The notes beneath the pieces were generated by a model. It made no database searches. It was not told the DNA's origin and was given only the letters and a program-made list of their open reading frames with translations. A stretch of 64,000 nt of DNA, taken from assembly GCF_949987515.2 (NCBI RefSeq), contig NC_082702.1:55521600-55585599 (forward strand). The letters run 5' to 3'. The translations under genes were made by a program, and so were the position numbers. The first letter of the stretch is position 1. Each line of letters opens with the position of its first letter. The DNA comes from Delphinus delphis (lineage: Eukaryota > Chordata > Mammalia > Artiodactyla > Delphinidae). Positions 1 to 11,254 of the stretch are shown here, piece by piece.

Positions 1-1280
1 ACAGGGCCTAGAAGAAGTGTCCTTGGTACCTGGAGAAGTGGACTCAGTTCCAGGGGCCCCGGGTGGGATGGTTCCCGGGGCGAAGGTGCAGGCAGGTCCC
101 CCAGCCCTGGCCTGGCCACCTGAGATGGGCTGGGGTATGTGCCCTGATGCTCGGTGGGGCAGGGGCCGGACCGCCCTGTCTCTGGTTCTCCCACCCAGCC
201 TGGAGGACCGGCCCGGGTGGTAGAAGCCTTCACACCTGACTTTTCCTCAGGTGCCAGGAGAGTCCAGCAGCTGAAGGCCAGGGGCTGGATTCAGAGGCAA
301 CTCCTGGTGACAGGGAAGGACCCCTCTGAAGGCAGCAAGGATTCTGAAGAGCACGGGGACCCGAGCCTGGGTCCCGTTCTACCTCCCCACCAACCCACTG
401 CGTGCCTTTTGCCAAATTGTTTTCTGAACCTCAGTTTCTTCATCCATATAATGGGAGGGAAAACATCACCCATCTGAGGCGGTTCCTGCGAGAAATGCAA
501 ACGTGCTTCTCACTCTAATCTCTTTCCTCCTTGTCCCGATGAGGAAATAAATCAACCTGGGAGCTGCACCTGTAGGAAGGGTCCCGCCCATTAAAGGAAA
601 AAGAAAAACGACCAAACTTCTCTCTAAATTTTATAGGAATCCATTTAAAACATACTCTTCAAAATTCATGACACTAAACATAAAAGAAATTTAACCAATT
701 AGGCATTCACATCGTGTTCCTTTGTAAATTGTCACCTTTCTACTTCTGACTTTATTGACGCTTAAAACGGTGCTGAGGCTTCCGGGGCACCCTGACCATG
801 GTAACAGTCTTGTCCCTTAAGTTCGTGCCGAGCACCTCTGCCTGCAGCCACCTCCCCTGCGCAGTGCCACAAATGCTCTGGCTCCCCGAAAGAAGCATCT
901 CCCCTCTTTCCATATTTGGAACTAGCCTCTCACTAACGAAGTCACCTTTTAATGTCCCAGGAAGTGACCGCAGGTGCTCTCTTTTCTCCTGTGCTCAGAT
1001 CCTGCGCGAGTTGCGCTGGGAAGCAGTGGGGTGGGTTTGTCCTCAATGCCTGGGACTCTGAAAGGAAGAGACCCCAAAAGTTATGCTCCTTCCACCCCTG
1101 CTCACCCCACCTCCCACCTCCTGGGCCCCAAAGAGAGGAGCTAGGAATTTTGTCCCTACTCCCAAGCGACCATGCACACAGAGAGAGCCAGGGAAGCTCC
1201 TGGCCGATGTCCAACCCTGGAATTGGGAACAATTGGTCTCTTCGGCGTGCTGGGGCCAGAGAGGGAGGGGAGAGGCCCCT
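1..1280. other. Gene-free flank, possible 3' neighbourhood of KIAA0513
   Basis: No coding exon is recognised. The first 350 bases are GC-rich; about 380-480 resembles the 3' half of a MIR (a 'cctcagtttcttcatc' block); 590-790 is AT-rich. A plus-strand AATAAA lies at 546-551. In human, the plus-strand gene KIAA0513 ends a few kb from the 3' end of CIBAR2, so this flank could hold the end of its 3' UTR. That is inference from synteny only; I see no exon or splice site proving it. Confidence 0.3.
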
Positions 1281-1284
1281 TGTG

Positions 1285-1700
1285 CCGTCAACTTACCTTT
1301 AATGAGCACCTACTGTGTGCCAGGCGCCACCAGGCTCCAGGACCACAAGATGAAGAAGCAAGGTCCTTTTCCTTCAGAAACTATCAGTGGGGTTCAGACA
1401 CAACTGAGGTTCAGAAAAGGTACATTTGTGTGTATCTGTCTGTGCGTGCATGTGCACACATATAAATGCTTAGAGTATAAAAATACAACATAAAATATAT
1501 ACTGTAAATGTGATGATATATAATACAATCTACGATAAGGTTATTTTATAAATTATTATATAGGAAATATAGAATGTTTTAGTTATTTTTGGAGTGAGTG
1601 TCCTTCCTGGTTGAATCAGGGTGGGCTTCCCTGAGGAGGTGCCTTGGAGCTGCATTTTGGGAAATAAAAGTCACTGTGGCGAAGACGTTAATCCTGCAAT
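1285..1700 (+). repeat. Old interspersed repeat fragments and AT-rich DNA
   Basis: 1290-1330 carries the motif 'gagcacctactgtgtgcca' typical of MIR/L2-class elements. It is followed by an AT-rich stretch (1470-1570), and 1590-1660 resembles a widespread ancient mammalian repeat also seen at 36.5-37.6 kb. Family assignment is uncertain. Confidence 0.4.
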
Positions 1701-1720
1701 GATCCCATGAGAAAGGTTTG

Positions 1721-2460
1721 GGTTTTTTTAAATTTAATTTAATTTTTTATTGAAATATAGCTAACTTACAATGTTGTGTTAGCTTCTGGTGTACAGCAAG
1801 GTGATTCAGTTGTACATATCCATATTCTTTTCCATATTTTTTTCCATTATATGTTATTACAAGATACCCCTGTGCTATATAGTAGGACCTTGTTTATCTA
1901 TTTTATATATGGCAGTGTGTATCTGTTAATCCCATACTCCTAATTTATGCCACCCCCCCTTAACCCTTTGGTAACCATAAGTTTGTTTTCTACGTCTGTG
2001 AGTCTATTTCTGTTTCGTAGATAAGTTCCTTTGTGTCGTATTTTAGATTCCACATGTAAGTGATATCATATGATATTTGTCTTTCTGTCTGACTTACTTC
2101 ACTTAGGGTGATAATCTCCAGTTCCATCCATGCTGTTGCAAATGACATTATTTCATTCTTTTTTATGGCTGAGTAGTATTCCATTGCATGTAGGTACCAC
2201 ATCTTTATCCATTCATCTGTCAGTGGACATTTAGGTTGCTTCCATATCTTGGCTATTGTAAATAGTGTGCAAAGAACCTTGGGGTGCATGTATCTTCTTG
2301 AATTAGTTTTCTCCAGATACATGCCCAGGAGTGAGATTGCTGGATCATATGGTAACACTATTTTTTAAAGAACCTCCACACTGTTTTCCATAGTGGCTGC
2401 ACCAGTTTATAATACATTCCCTCCAGCAGTGTAGGAGAGTTCCCTTTTCACCACACCCGC
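1721..2460 (-). mobile_element. L1 3'-end insertion (5'-truncated)
   Basis: Read on the minus strand this gives the C-terminal part of L1 ORF2p (residues such as [10 protein letters not shown] and TLSEVSQTERQ) followed by the cetartiodactyl L1 3' UTR. Related direct repeats flank it (about 1709-1720 and 2461-2472, 'gaaaggttt' versus 'ggaaggtttt'), consistent with a target-site duplication that has since diverged. It is a dead 5'-truncated copy without ORF1 or the endonuclease. Confidence 0.9.
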
Positions 2461-2789
2461 GAGGAAGGTTTTGTTCACCACTTTGCTGAGGAGGAAATCA
2501 TGGTACCCGCAGTGGGGAATGAAATCAGGGGCTAGCTGGCTCCAGAGCGTAGTGTTTATCCTGAACGGCTGCAGGACGTCCTCTCCCTGGCAGAGGTGTC
2601 TAGGAGGCAGCAGGAGGTGTGCTGAGAGCCGAGTGACCCAGAGCTCAGATGCCCCCAGCCACCATCAGGAATTTGCTCCCCAAATGTGCACACCCAGGGG
2701 GCCCAGGCGGGCAGGAGCCTGCGGACTCCCACCCCTCCTCCACTTCTGTGATGTGTCCCTGGTCCCAAGGTCATCCCCGCACATCACGT

Positions 2790-3095
2790 CCCTATGGTTT
2801 GGGTGAATTGCGTCCCCAAAACTCATGTGTTGAAGTCCTAACTCCCCATACTCACAATGTGACCTTATTTGGAAATAGAGTCTTTGCAGATATATTTAGT
2901 TAGGATGAATGGGGTGGACCCCTGATCCTATGACTGGTGTCCTTATAAAAAGGGGAAACAGACCCCAGAAGGAACCAGACCTGCCAGCACCCTGACCTTG
3001 GAGTCCAGCCTGAGGGAGAATAGATTTCTGTGGTTTGAAGCCCCCAGTGTGTGGTGCTGTGTTAGGACAGCCCTGGGAGATGATTCACCTGCAAC
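2790..3095 (+). repeat. Ancient LTR-like (MaLR-type) repeat fragment
   Basis: The order of motifs (gtgtccccaaaactcatgt, then 'tgaccttatttggaaatag', then 'actggtgtccttataaaaa') matches a common old mammalian LTR-like repeat; a diverged relative sits at 17000-17250. The exact subfamily was not determined. No coding capacity. Confidence 0.5.
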
Positions 3096-3452
3096 CAATA
3101 AGGACTCTGTGGGGCTTTCCCGGGACAGACCCACCCAATGTCCTCCACCTGACTCTTGTTTGTAGAAAAACTTTAGCCTCCTAGGCTAGTTCCCCGAGTT
3201 CCAAAGAATAAATTTAATCAGAGAAATGAGAAAATGCAGAAGCTAAGGAAAATAGTCAAGCCAGACAAAATAATAAGAGTTCAGCCATTAAACAAAGCCA
3301 AGGACCTTTAGTTCCTCCTCAAGGGCTCTAGATAATATCCTGCGCCATGTCCTTTGAGCTGTTTTGCAGGTACGGAAACCCCACAGGTGGAAGAAGTTAA
3401 CTGGATGCTGCCCAGTTACCTCACCACCAGCCAATCAGAAGAATGTCCACAA

Positions 3453-3592
3453 GGGACTTCCCTGGTGGTCCAGCGGTTAGGACTCTGCGCTTCAACTACA
3501 GGGGGCCCGGGTTCGATCCCTGACTGGGGAACTAAGATCCCACAAGTCGCACGGTACAGCCGGAAAAAAAAAAAGAATAAAAGAAAAATGTC
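3453..3592 (+). mobile_element. CHR-type tRNA-Glu SINE, short form
   Basis: Starts with 'gggacttccctggtggtcc', carries a B-box-like 'gggttcgatccctg' and ends in an A-rich tail at about 3563-3590. The shared 'aatgtcc' before and after the element may be a remnant target-site duplication. It lies in the 3' flank of CIBAR2, antisense to it. Confidence 0.9.
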
Positions 3593-3892
3593 CGAGAGCT
3601 GATAACGCGCCCCACGGTCTCCCTCCCTCACCCTGTGTTTAAAAACCTTTCCTGAAAGTCGTCGGGAAGTTGGGACCTTTTGAGCACCAGCTGCCTGGAC
3701 TCTTTGCTTGGCGCCCGCAACAAACCCTGCCCTTTCCTTCACTGCAACCCGGTGTCAGTAATTGGCTTTACTGCACACAGGCAAATGGACCCGAGTTTGG
3801 TTCCGTAACACACGTTCACACGGGCTTAAACACCCAGAAGCCCAGTCGTAAGACAGGAAATGAGACCCAGCAGGAGTCAGGGTGAGATGCGC

Positions 3893-4045
3893 CCACGTTT
3901 ATTGAACACCTGCTATGTACCAGGTGTCCTTCTGGGCACCCTGATCCCCAGAGCAGCCTATGAGCTGAGTGATGTGATTCCTGCCAGACAGATGAGGAAA
4001 GCGGGACTCAGAGGACACGGGGCTTGCACACGGCAGAGCCTCCGA
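3893..4045 (+). repeat. MIR/L2-type repeat within the CIBAR2 3' UTR
   Basis: Motifs 'tttattgaacacctgctatg' and 'cagatgaggaaagcgggac' are a MIR-type 3' half on the plus strand, so antisense to CIBAR2. The 'tttattg' edge supplies the reverse-strand AATAAA noted at 3898-3903. Confidence 0.65.
3898..3903 (-). promoter_or_regulatory. Candidate CIBAR2 polyadenylation signal AATAAA
   Basis: First minus-strand AATAAA after the CIBAR2 stop codon, about 187 bases downstream of it. Cleavage would be expected at about 3870-3888. It lies inside an antisense MIR/L2-type element, a known source of mammalian polyA signals. No alternative AATAAA is seen between here and the stop. Confidence 0.5.
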
Positions 4046-4089
4046 GCATCCAGCCTCAGCCCCCTTTTCCTGACTGGGGAGTTCTCGTC

Positions 4090-4203
4090 CTAGCGATGCA
4101 GCCCCTTCCCCTGTCCCCTGAGGTCCTCCACGGGGTCCTCCTCGGCAGACCTGTCCTCACTGGCTGCTTCTTTTCTCTGGCTCCGTATGGTGCTCTGGGT
4201 GCT
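4090..4203 (-). CDS. CIBAR2: CIBAR2 exon 8, acidic C-terminal tail and stop
   Basis: 114 nt, 37 codons plus TAG (4090-4092). Begins S-T-Q-S-T-I-R-S-Q-R-K-E and ends D-L-R-G-Q-G-K-G-L-H-R. A strong pyrimidine-rich acceptor (atttcttttatttag) precedes it and phase 0 matches exon 7. The Ser/Glu/Asp-rich character fits the tail that follows the BAR domain in CIBAR proteins. Assigned by splice signal, phase and composition rather than by remembered alignment. Confidence 0.75.
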   Translation of the reverse strand, partial: STQSTIRSQRKEAASEDRSAEEDPVEDLRGQGKGLHR

Positions 4204-4284
4204 CTAAATAAAAGAAATACATAACAACAACAGAATCATCATCACCATCACAGCAACAACAGCGATAATAATAATGACAGTGAC

Positions 4285-4495
4285 AAGCATTGTTTCCTGA
4301 ATGTTTCGGGTAGATGCGTTCGCCTAATGCCACAGCCCTTTGAGGGGGTTACTATCATTGGCCCCACTTTGCAGGTGAGGAATCTAAGGCACAGAGAGGT
4401 TAAGGAACTTTCCCCGGGTCACACAGCTTGGGAGCAGTGGGTTTGGACACAGGCAATCTGGCTGGGGACCATACTTCCTCCACTGCCTTTCAAGA
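4285..4495 (+). repeat. MIR in CIBAR2 intron 7
   Basis: Contains 'ttgcaggtgaggaatctaag', 'cagagaggttaagg' and 'ggtcacacagct', the MIR 3' half. A short AAC/AAT-rich simple stretch precedes it (4222-4280). Confidence 0.75.
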
Positions 4496-4694
4496 GAATT
4501 ATTCAGAAAGCATGAGACGCCCCTCACCACACTGTGGTTCCCTGAGTCTGCTTCAGGCAGGTCCGGGTCAGACTCAGGGCCACCCTCCCACTCCCCAAGC
4601 AGCACTCCCTTCTCAGACCCGAGTTCTCAGCCGGCCTCTGGTCTCTGGTCTCTTCACCTTGTCACAGGTGTTACACCCCACCCCCAGTGCTCAC

Positions 4695-4793
4695 CTGGAC
4701 GAGAAACCACGGGACGGCCGGGGGCAGGGTGGTGTCCGTGAGCAGCCGAGCGTCATAACGCCCATGAACTCCACGCATCTTGGCTCTAAAATC
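4695..4793 (-). CDS. CIBAR2: CIBAR2 exon 7
   Basis: 99 nt, 33 codons, D-F-R-A-K-M-R-G-V-H-G-R-Y-D-A-R-L-L then a proline-containing linker ending F-L-V-Q. Acceptor cctggcag and donor gtgagc are canonical and phase 0 matches exon 6. The DFRAKM start matches mammalian CIBAR2. Confidence 0.9.
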
Positions 4794-4949
4794 CTGCCAG
4801 GAGGGTTGGATCCGGTCAGGACACAAAGAAAGGGGTGCCAGCGGGAAAGAAAGACGCGGGACGAGAAGCCGGTGCCCAGGTAACTGCAGGGACCCCCACC
4901 TACGCCAGGTCCGCCTAGGAGTCTCCTGTTTCTTATTCCTTATGATCTA

Positions 4950-5048
4950 CTGCAGAGCGGTAAGTGGGCATTGTCATCCCATTTTACAGATGGGAAAACT
5001 GAGGCCCAGAGGCACGGTAACATGTCCATAGTCATGCAGAGAGATTAG
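4950..5048 (+). repeat. MIR fragment in CIBAR2 intron 6
   Basis: 'cattttacagatgggaaaac' and 'tgaggcccagaggcac' are MIR 3'-half hallmarks. Confidence 0.75.
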
Positions 5049-5114
5049 AGATCACACTGCCCCCCGACCGAAATAGAGTTGAGTGAACGCACCAGAGCCC
5101 AGCCAACCTTCACT

Positions 5115-5765
5115 GACCCTCCTAAGATGGTTTTAAAGCTCATTCACAAATGCTTTGACACTTCTCCCGTCAGGAGCTGGACTGTAATTCTCCTCCCCTT
5201 GAATATGGCCTTAGTGACGCACTTCTAAGGAACAGAGTGTGGCAGACAGGATGCTCAGTTTCTTCGGAGCTGAGGTCACGGAAGGTGACACAGTGTAATT
5301 CTCTGATGCTCACTCTTGGACCAGCTGCCATGCTGTGAGGAAGTCCACGCCCCATGGAGAGGCCGTGGGCAGTTATTCAGGCTGCAGACCCCACTGCAGA
5401 CCCAGACGGGATGGGCCTCACTGGGGTACAGCTCATGCAGTCGCCCAGGGCCCCCAGCTCAGAAGGACTCTGCCATCTTGGAATTGTTAATAATTATTGA
5501 ACAAAGGGCCCACGTCTTCATTTTGCCCTGAACTCTGCGAATCACGTGGCCCATCCTGGACCCAGATGACAGCCATCATCTACCACACACGGGCGAGGAG
5601 GCCTTGGAAACAGCTCCGGCCCCAGCTACGGATTGGCTGAAAGACCGGAGTGAGGACAGCCCAGCTGAACCCAGCAACCCTAGAGCCACGGAAGATAATC
5701 CCGGTAAACGACCGCTGCTTTACACCACGAGGTGTGATGCAGCACATTAGAGATAACTCAGATGG
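5115..5765 (+). repeat. MLT1-like (ERVL-MaLR) LTR fragment
   Basis: Motif order (ggcagacag..., 'gaggaagtccacgcccca', 'ttggaattgttaataatta', 'tttacaccacgaggtgtg') resembles old MaLR LTRs. No internal coding sequence is present. It occupies about half of CIBAR2 intron 6. Confidence 0.45.
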
Positions 5766-5937
5766 CTTTTTCTAGATCCTCATCACATCAGGTGTGGGTA
5801 ATAAGCACTTTGTCAGCAGGCATCAGCCTGGCGATGCTTGTTGTTGTTGATTCATTTGTTTTTAAGCACCCAGGTGATGGTCATGAACGTGGATGGTCCA
5901 GAGAGAGAAGGTGTTGGGGAAATTCCCCACCTCTGGG

Positions 5938-6382
<445 letters not shown>

Positions 6383-6898
6383 CTATGGGGAGAGACGCCC
6401 AGGTCACATAAGTAACACTGTCAGAAGGACTGTCCTGGGGTCATCTCGACATGGACCAATTGGGGGTGTGTGTGTGTGGGCGAGGGCTTAGTTGTCTTTG
6501 CAGGGAAGGTCCTAGGTGTGGAATTTCAATATATTATTTCTAATTAATTTATTCTTGTTGAACAGATAATGCATTCCCATAGTTCAAAAGCTGCCTTGCA
6601 CAGAGATTGTTCCAGAAATGTGTGAGGCCTTGTGGACTTTCTGAGGGGCATCCTTTTCTCAGCTCTGTCAACCTGGGCTCCTCCACTCAGCTTGCGCTTC
6701 TCTCATTCTGAGGTCAGGTTGATGGCTACAAACTTCCAGCCTCTGTCACCCACGGGCTAGCAGTGGGTCTTATGGGAGAGGAAGGGGATGCTACTGGCCC
6801 AGAAGGCCCACAACCTGATAAGCCAGCTTGTCAAAACATTATTAGTGATGGAAACGTTGGCTTCTCTTGATCAGATGGTTCAGCTTGGCTCAGTAAGC

Positions 6899-7300
6899 TC
6901 TCACAGAGCTCCTACTGTGTGTCCGGCTCTAGTGGGGGCTTCTACTGTGTGCTGGGCCCAGCACAAGCTCCTACTGTGTGCCAGACCTGAGGGGAAACTC
7001 CTGCTTTGTGTCAAGTCCAGCACAGGCTCCTACTGTGTGTCAGTCCCCTCCTACGTGCTGGGCCCAGCACAAGCTCCCACCGTGTGCTGGGCCCAGCACA
7101 AGCTCCCACCGTGTGTAGGGCCCAGCACAAGCTCCCACCGTGTGCTGGGCCCAGCACAAGCTCCCACCGTGTGCTGGGCCCAGCACAAGCTCCCACCGTG
7201 TGCTGGGCCCAGCACAAGCTCCCACTGTGTGTAGGGCCCAGCACAACCTCCCACTGTGTGCTGGGCTCAGCACAAGCTCCTACACCGTGGCAGGCCCCAG
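6899..7300 (+). repeat. 29-bp minisatellite in CIBAR2 intron 5
   Basis: Eight near-perfect copies of a 29-bp unit (starts 7055, 7084, 7113, 7142, 7171, 7200, 7229, 7258), each with 'gtgctgggcccagcacaag' or close variants, preceded by degenerate copies from about 6899. Oldest copies read 'ctcctactgtgtgccagacc', like a MIR/L2 core, suggesting expansion from such a fragment. Since 29 is not a multiple of 3 and no frame has a stop, long artefactual open frames arise on both strands; none is a gene. The 'gtgctgggcccagcac' block is a 16-bp perfect palindrome. Confidence 0.95.
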
Positions 7301-8159
7301 CAGGAAAGAGGCTTGCTGTTGGGGGAGGAGCCTGCAGTTTGGAGACACACCTCTTCCTGTCACGTGGGAAGCACCTGGAAGAGGCGGGCCGGAGGAAGCC
7401 GCTAGGCCGCCTGGGAGAAGGAAGGGGCGAGGGGGCCAAAGACTGTGCTGGAAATCCCTGGCTCCTGCCTCCTCCCGTCCTGCCCCCGGGAGGCCGTGCT
7501 GGTGACAACAACAGGCCGCGTCCTGCCCTTTGCCGGCCTGTGGCCCCGAGGAAATGACGTATCCTCTCAAGCCTCAGTTTATTCGTCTGCACAGGAAGGA
7601 CAGGAGTGGTCCCAGTTCCCAAAGCCCTACGAGAGATTCAGTGAGCGCCGCGGCTCTCGACCTGCGGGCCCCTCATCAACACCAGCCTCACCTGGGAGCT
7701 TGTCAAGGCTGCACGTTCTTCGGCCCACCCAGGCCCACTGGATGGGACGCCAGGGTGTGCCCCCCGTCTGCGTTTTAAGGAGACCGCCGGGGCATTTCTG
7801 ACGCGCGCTCAGGTGAGTGAACCGCTGCTTGAAAGCATGGCTTACATTCTTTTTAGAGGAGCCAGAGACTTATTTTGTAGGTACTTCATTAGAATCGTGA
7901 CCTAAAACTGATAGAGTGGTAATGATTATTTCAAGTTTGGGCTTTTATCTCTTTTAACATTTGGAGGTTTGGATAAGCGTCTCTTACAAATGAATTCCCC
8001 CAATTTTAAAGGATGCCCATGTTAAAATGTATGCTTCTGCTGGCCGCCGACCGCGCAGAACCTTGTGTGCTCTCGCCGGCCTCGAAGGCGTCAGGTGCTT
8101 GACAGTGGTCTGCTGGTGCTTTTAGGTTCTGCCTGCAACGTGGATGCTTCAGCAGTAAT

Positions 8160-8515
8160 TACTGTTTCGCTCGCTTCGTTCGTTCATTCTTTCATTCATT
8201 TTCCCAATATTTACTGAGTACCCACCGAGTGCCAGGCCCTAGACGTGGTGCCCAGGACCCAGGAGGGGACGTGGCAGGCAGGGGGTCTGCTCCGTGGCTT
8301 CGACGTGCAGTATAGGAGGTGGCGTGGAGCAGTGAGATCTCCCCTGCTGTCCGCCATCACGGGGTCTGCGTGAACTCTGTCTCCCAAAAGCGTCAGCTCT
8401 GTGAGGACGGGGCCTTGCTTTGCTGGCTGTGGTGTCCCCAGCCTCAGGCATAGCGCCTGGCACACAGTAGGTGTGAATTCAACATCTGTGAGATTCACGA
8501 GTGAATTAAAGATAC
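8160..8515 (+). repeat. L2/MIR-class fragments
   Basis: 8165-8240 has 'ttcattcattttcccaatat' and 'tgagtacccaccgagtgcca'. 8385-8515 has 'tctgtgaggacggggccttg', 'gcgcctggcacacagtaggt', matching the 3' end of L2. 8640-8720 resembles the old repeat seen again at 36.5 kb. Confidence 0.6.
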
Positions 8516-9312
8516 GATGAATCCACCCCCTGGGATAACTGCCCCCAGAGGGAGCGGAGCAGGGAGTGTTAACAGTTGGTCGGACCAGGTCTGGGGGTCC
8601 AGGTGAGTTTCTCTGAAGGACAGCAGGTGTGAACGCGATGCAGAGTAGGGGCAGAGCCCTCCTGGTAGAGGACACAGCCTGTGCAAAGGCCCTGAGGTAT
8701 AAAAGGTCTTGGTGAACTCTTGGAGCGTGGAGTGGTGTGTCCAAGGGAAGGCTGGAGGGCGGGGCTGGGGCTTTGAAGCCTTGGGGAGGATTTCAGCCTT
8801 TCTCCTTGGAATGAGGGAAGCACAGGAGGGTGTTACACCCGGGAGTGACAAATCAGAGCTGCCTTTTGTGAGAGCCTTGGGGCAGCAGTTTGGAAAATGG
8901 ACGAAAGTGGCAGGGGGGCAAGAGTGGGTGCGGGGGTCTCTGTGACCATCTTGCCCTTAAAGACGCCGCCTCCCTGAGGCCTCTTGTAAGAGCTGGGGCT
9001 CTGGGCCTGGGGCTCTGCGTGGGTCGGGGTGGAGAGAGGAAGTATTTGTGCCCCTGGGGCTGTGCAGAGAAAAGGAGGAGGGTCCTGTGGATACTGTGCG
9101 GAAAGGCAGGGGCTGGGGGGCACAGACTCTGCCCAGTTCTCCTGGTAGGCGGGGAGCTTGGCCAGGTGCTGAGAGCGCACGGCTGCCACTGCTGGCTTCC
9201 GGGCAGGACAGCTGCCCAAGACAGCTGCCCGAGCAGCCGGCCTCTACCCGCCGCGGCCAGGAGGAAGCCAGGATGAACCGTCCTGGGAGTCAGGGCCCTG
9301 AGAGCCGAGCAG

Positions 9313-9385
9313 GCACAAGCTCACACACACACTCTGTCACAGGGGACACACATGCTCTCACACATACACAGGTGCACACCCGCCA
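9313..9385 (+). repeat. CA-rich low-complexity tract
   Basis: Interrupted 'cacacacac' runs next to CIBAR2 exon 5 (downstream on the minus strand). Confidence 0.7.
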
Positions 9386-9441
9386 GAGCTCACCCACGGG
9401 GCCGCCCAGAGTACTTCCGACCAGGGACCGACCACCCCCAC

Positions 9442-9546
9442 CTGGAGGCCCTGCAGCTTCTGCTCCTGGAAGGCATCCACCATCTCCTCCGGCTGGTGGG
9501 AGGTGCGGCTGGCATCCGCCAAGGCCCTCTGCACGCCGGTCTCCGC
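9442..9546 (-). CDS. CIBAR2: CIBAR2 exon 5 (5' edge uncertain)
   Basis: From GCG at 9546 this gives 35 codons, A-E-T-G-V-Q-R through Q-K-L-Q-G-L-Q, with a good donor (gtgggg). The only nearby AG is directly before it (9547-9548) with a poor pyrimidine tract, and using it gives phase 0 whereas exon 4 ends in phase 2. Upstream bases 'atctct' could be the relic of the Ile-Ser codons expected before Gln-Ala-Glu, followed by a 5-nt insertion. The normal acceptor therefore looks lost or altered. Confidence 0.75.
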
Positions 9547-9714
9547 CTGGCCCCAGAGATACAAAGTGTCGTGGGGGCTCCATTCTGGATCATTCTCTGT
9601 CCCTTCACCCCACCCTTGGGCCAGCTGTCCTGCATCGTGGGAGCCTCTTGCCAATTTGGTTTTGGAAGGAATGGCCGAGTGGGACCACAGCGAAAGGGGC
9701 AGCTGCTTCTTGGA

Positions 9715-10130
9715 CAGACCCTCTTGTTAGCTGTGTGACCTCAGGCAAGTCACTGAACCCCTCTGAGCCTCAGTGTGCTCGCCTGCAAACAGGGGATGGC
9801 TGTAAGGCCTGCTTTGCAGGATTGTTGCAAGCATGAGAGTGGGCTCAGCTGAACTACTGCTATGACAGGTACTCCACGTTCGCTGATAATTAATTCCCGC
9901 ATGTGGAACGATTTTAGGTAATTAACTTACTGGTTGCCTTGTTTGGCATCTATATGGCCTGACTCCACAGCAGGCCTGGCACGTGAGGAAGCTGGATTTC
10001 AGAGCCTGACGCCCGCCGAGCTGAGTTGGGGGTTGCCCCTTAGCTCTCTGTGTGACCTTGGGCAAGTCACTTTTCTCAGTTTCCCCACCTAGAAGTACCC
10101 GCCTCCCGTGAGCAGTAAGTAGGTAACCCT
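9715..10130 (+). repeat. Two MIR copies in CIBAR2 intron 4
   Basis: 9720-9840 has 'agctgtgtgacctcaggcaa' and 'gagcctcagtgtgctcg'; 10040-10110 has 'tgtgtgaccttgggcaagtc' and 'tcagtttccccac'. Both are in the same orientation. Confidence 0.8.
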
Positions 10131-10501
10131 GACAAGGAAGCAGGCTGTGGAGGGTAGTCTCTCTCTGACTCGCTGAGTAGCATCGCTGATGGGACGGAAG
10201 CCAGGTCTCCTGAGCCCCGGCTGATGGCTGGCTGTCCCAGAGCCTCTGACTCTGCTGTCCTGAGCCCGGGGCCCTGCACACACCTGCCCAGGTAAAGCTC
10301 ACCTCGCTGTTTTGTGAGGCCGTTCGTTACCTGCGTGCGAGCCTGCCTTCCCCAGACAGACTTGCGACGCTCACCTGGGGCAGAAACAGGTGGCGTTAGG
10401 GATTCAGGTCAGCCAGCAGCCCCCGTGGAGGGGGCTCGGTGATGCACGGCCCCGGCCTCAGCGCCCCCCGGCCCCTGCCTCGGGAAGGATACGATGGTCT
10501 A

Positions 10502-10594
<93 letters not shown>

Positions 10595-10666
10595 CTACGG
10601 AAGGAGGAGGGTGCTTTCCTGGGGCCCCAGCCCCCCACGTGGCCCGCGCCGCAGCGCCGTGCTCAC

Positions 10667-10735
10667 CTGGGTCTGCTTCATCTGCACCCCGTAGAGCTTC
10701 AGGGACTTGACCACCTTGGTCTCCAGCCTTTCGAC
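10667..10735 (-). CDS. CIBAR2: CIBAR2 exon 3
   Basis: 69 nt, 23 codons, phase 0 at both ends, V-E-R-L-E-T-K through M-K-Q-T-Q. Acceptor tgcccccag and donor gtgagc are canonical. Encodes part of the second BAR helix; the VERLE-KVV motif is shared with CIBAR1. Confidence 0.9.
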
Positions 10736-10879
10736 CTGGGGGCACGCGGACATAACACAGTCAGAGCGGGTGGAGCCAGGCAGATGCTGGGGGGCTGCAC
10801 GGCCACCGGCCTGCACTTACAGAGCGCCGTCTGCATGTCCGCAGCTGCACGGTGGGCCCTCCTCCCACCTTGGGGTTGC

Positions 10880-10960
10880 GAGCGCGGGCGACACATTTCA
10901 TCTCGCTGAGCCTTGTTTCCTGGCCTGTACAATGGGTATAAGGAGTGTACCCGCGCACGG
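10880..10960 (+). repeat. MIR fragment in CIBAR2 intron 2
   Basis: 'gagccttgtttcctggcctg' followed by 'acaatgggtataa' matches the MIR tail, degraded. Confidence 0.55.
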
Positions 10961-11254
10961 TTTTTTAGCAACTGGTTGGGACCCAGCGCTATTTCATTTC
11001 TCCAGACTGCTTTAGATCTCACCAGGGATGCCGACAGAGCCACCTGGCACACGGACTAGCGGGGAATTCAGAGCTGACTGTGCTGTGCGGCATCCAGGGA
11101 CATGGCAGGGTCAGCGAGGGGGACACCCCACGCCCCTGAGTCAGTGCCTGTGTGCCAAGCCTAAAACTAGACATGAGGATAAACAATACCAGTACTGGTA
11201 ACAGTGGTCACAGTTAAAGCTAGTGTGGGTTACGCGCTTACCCTGTGGGTGTCA

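Noticed and set aside
1..480. Terminal KIAA0513 exon
   Set aside because: Synteny makes it plausible, but I see no splice site or protein segment that I can tie to that gene.
1990..2358. Protein-like frame with [10 protein letters not shown] motif, also at 15897-16238
   Set aside because: These are the C-terminal ends of 5'-truncated L1 ORF2, not host genes.
4384..4620. Acidic minus-strand segment (…PESDPDLPEADSG…) as an extra CIBAR2 exon
   Set aside because: No pyrimidine-rich acceptor precedes it, and it overlaps a MIR. The exon at 4090-4203 has a strong acceptor, the right phase and a stop.
7006..7622. CRISPR-like array or repeat protein at the 29-bp repeats
   Set aside because: Repeats are directly adjacent with no unique spacers, the genome is mammalian, and no cas genes exist. 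The repeat protein is a by-product of a stop-free 29-bp unit.
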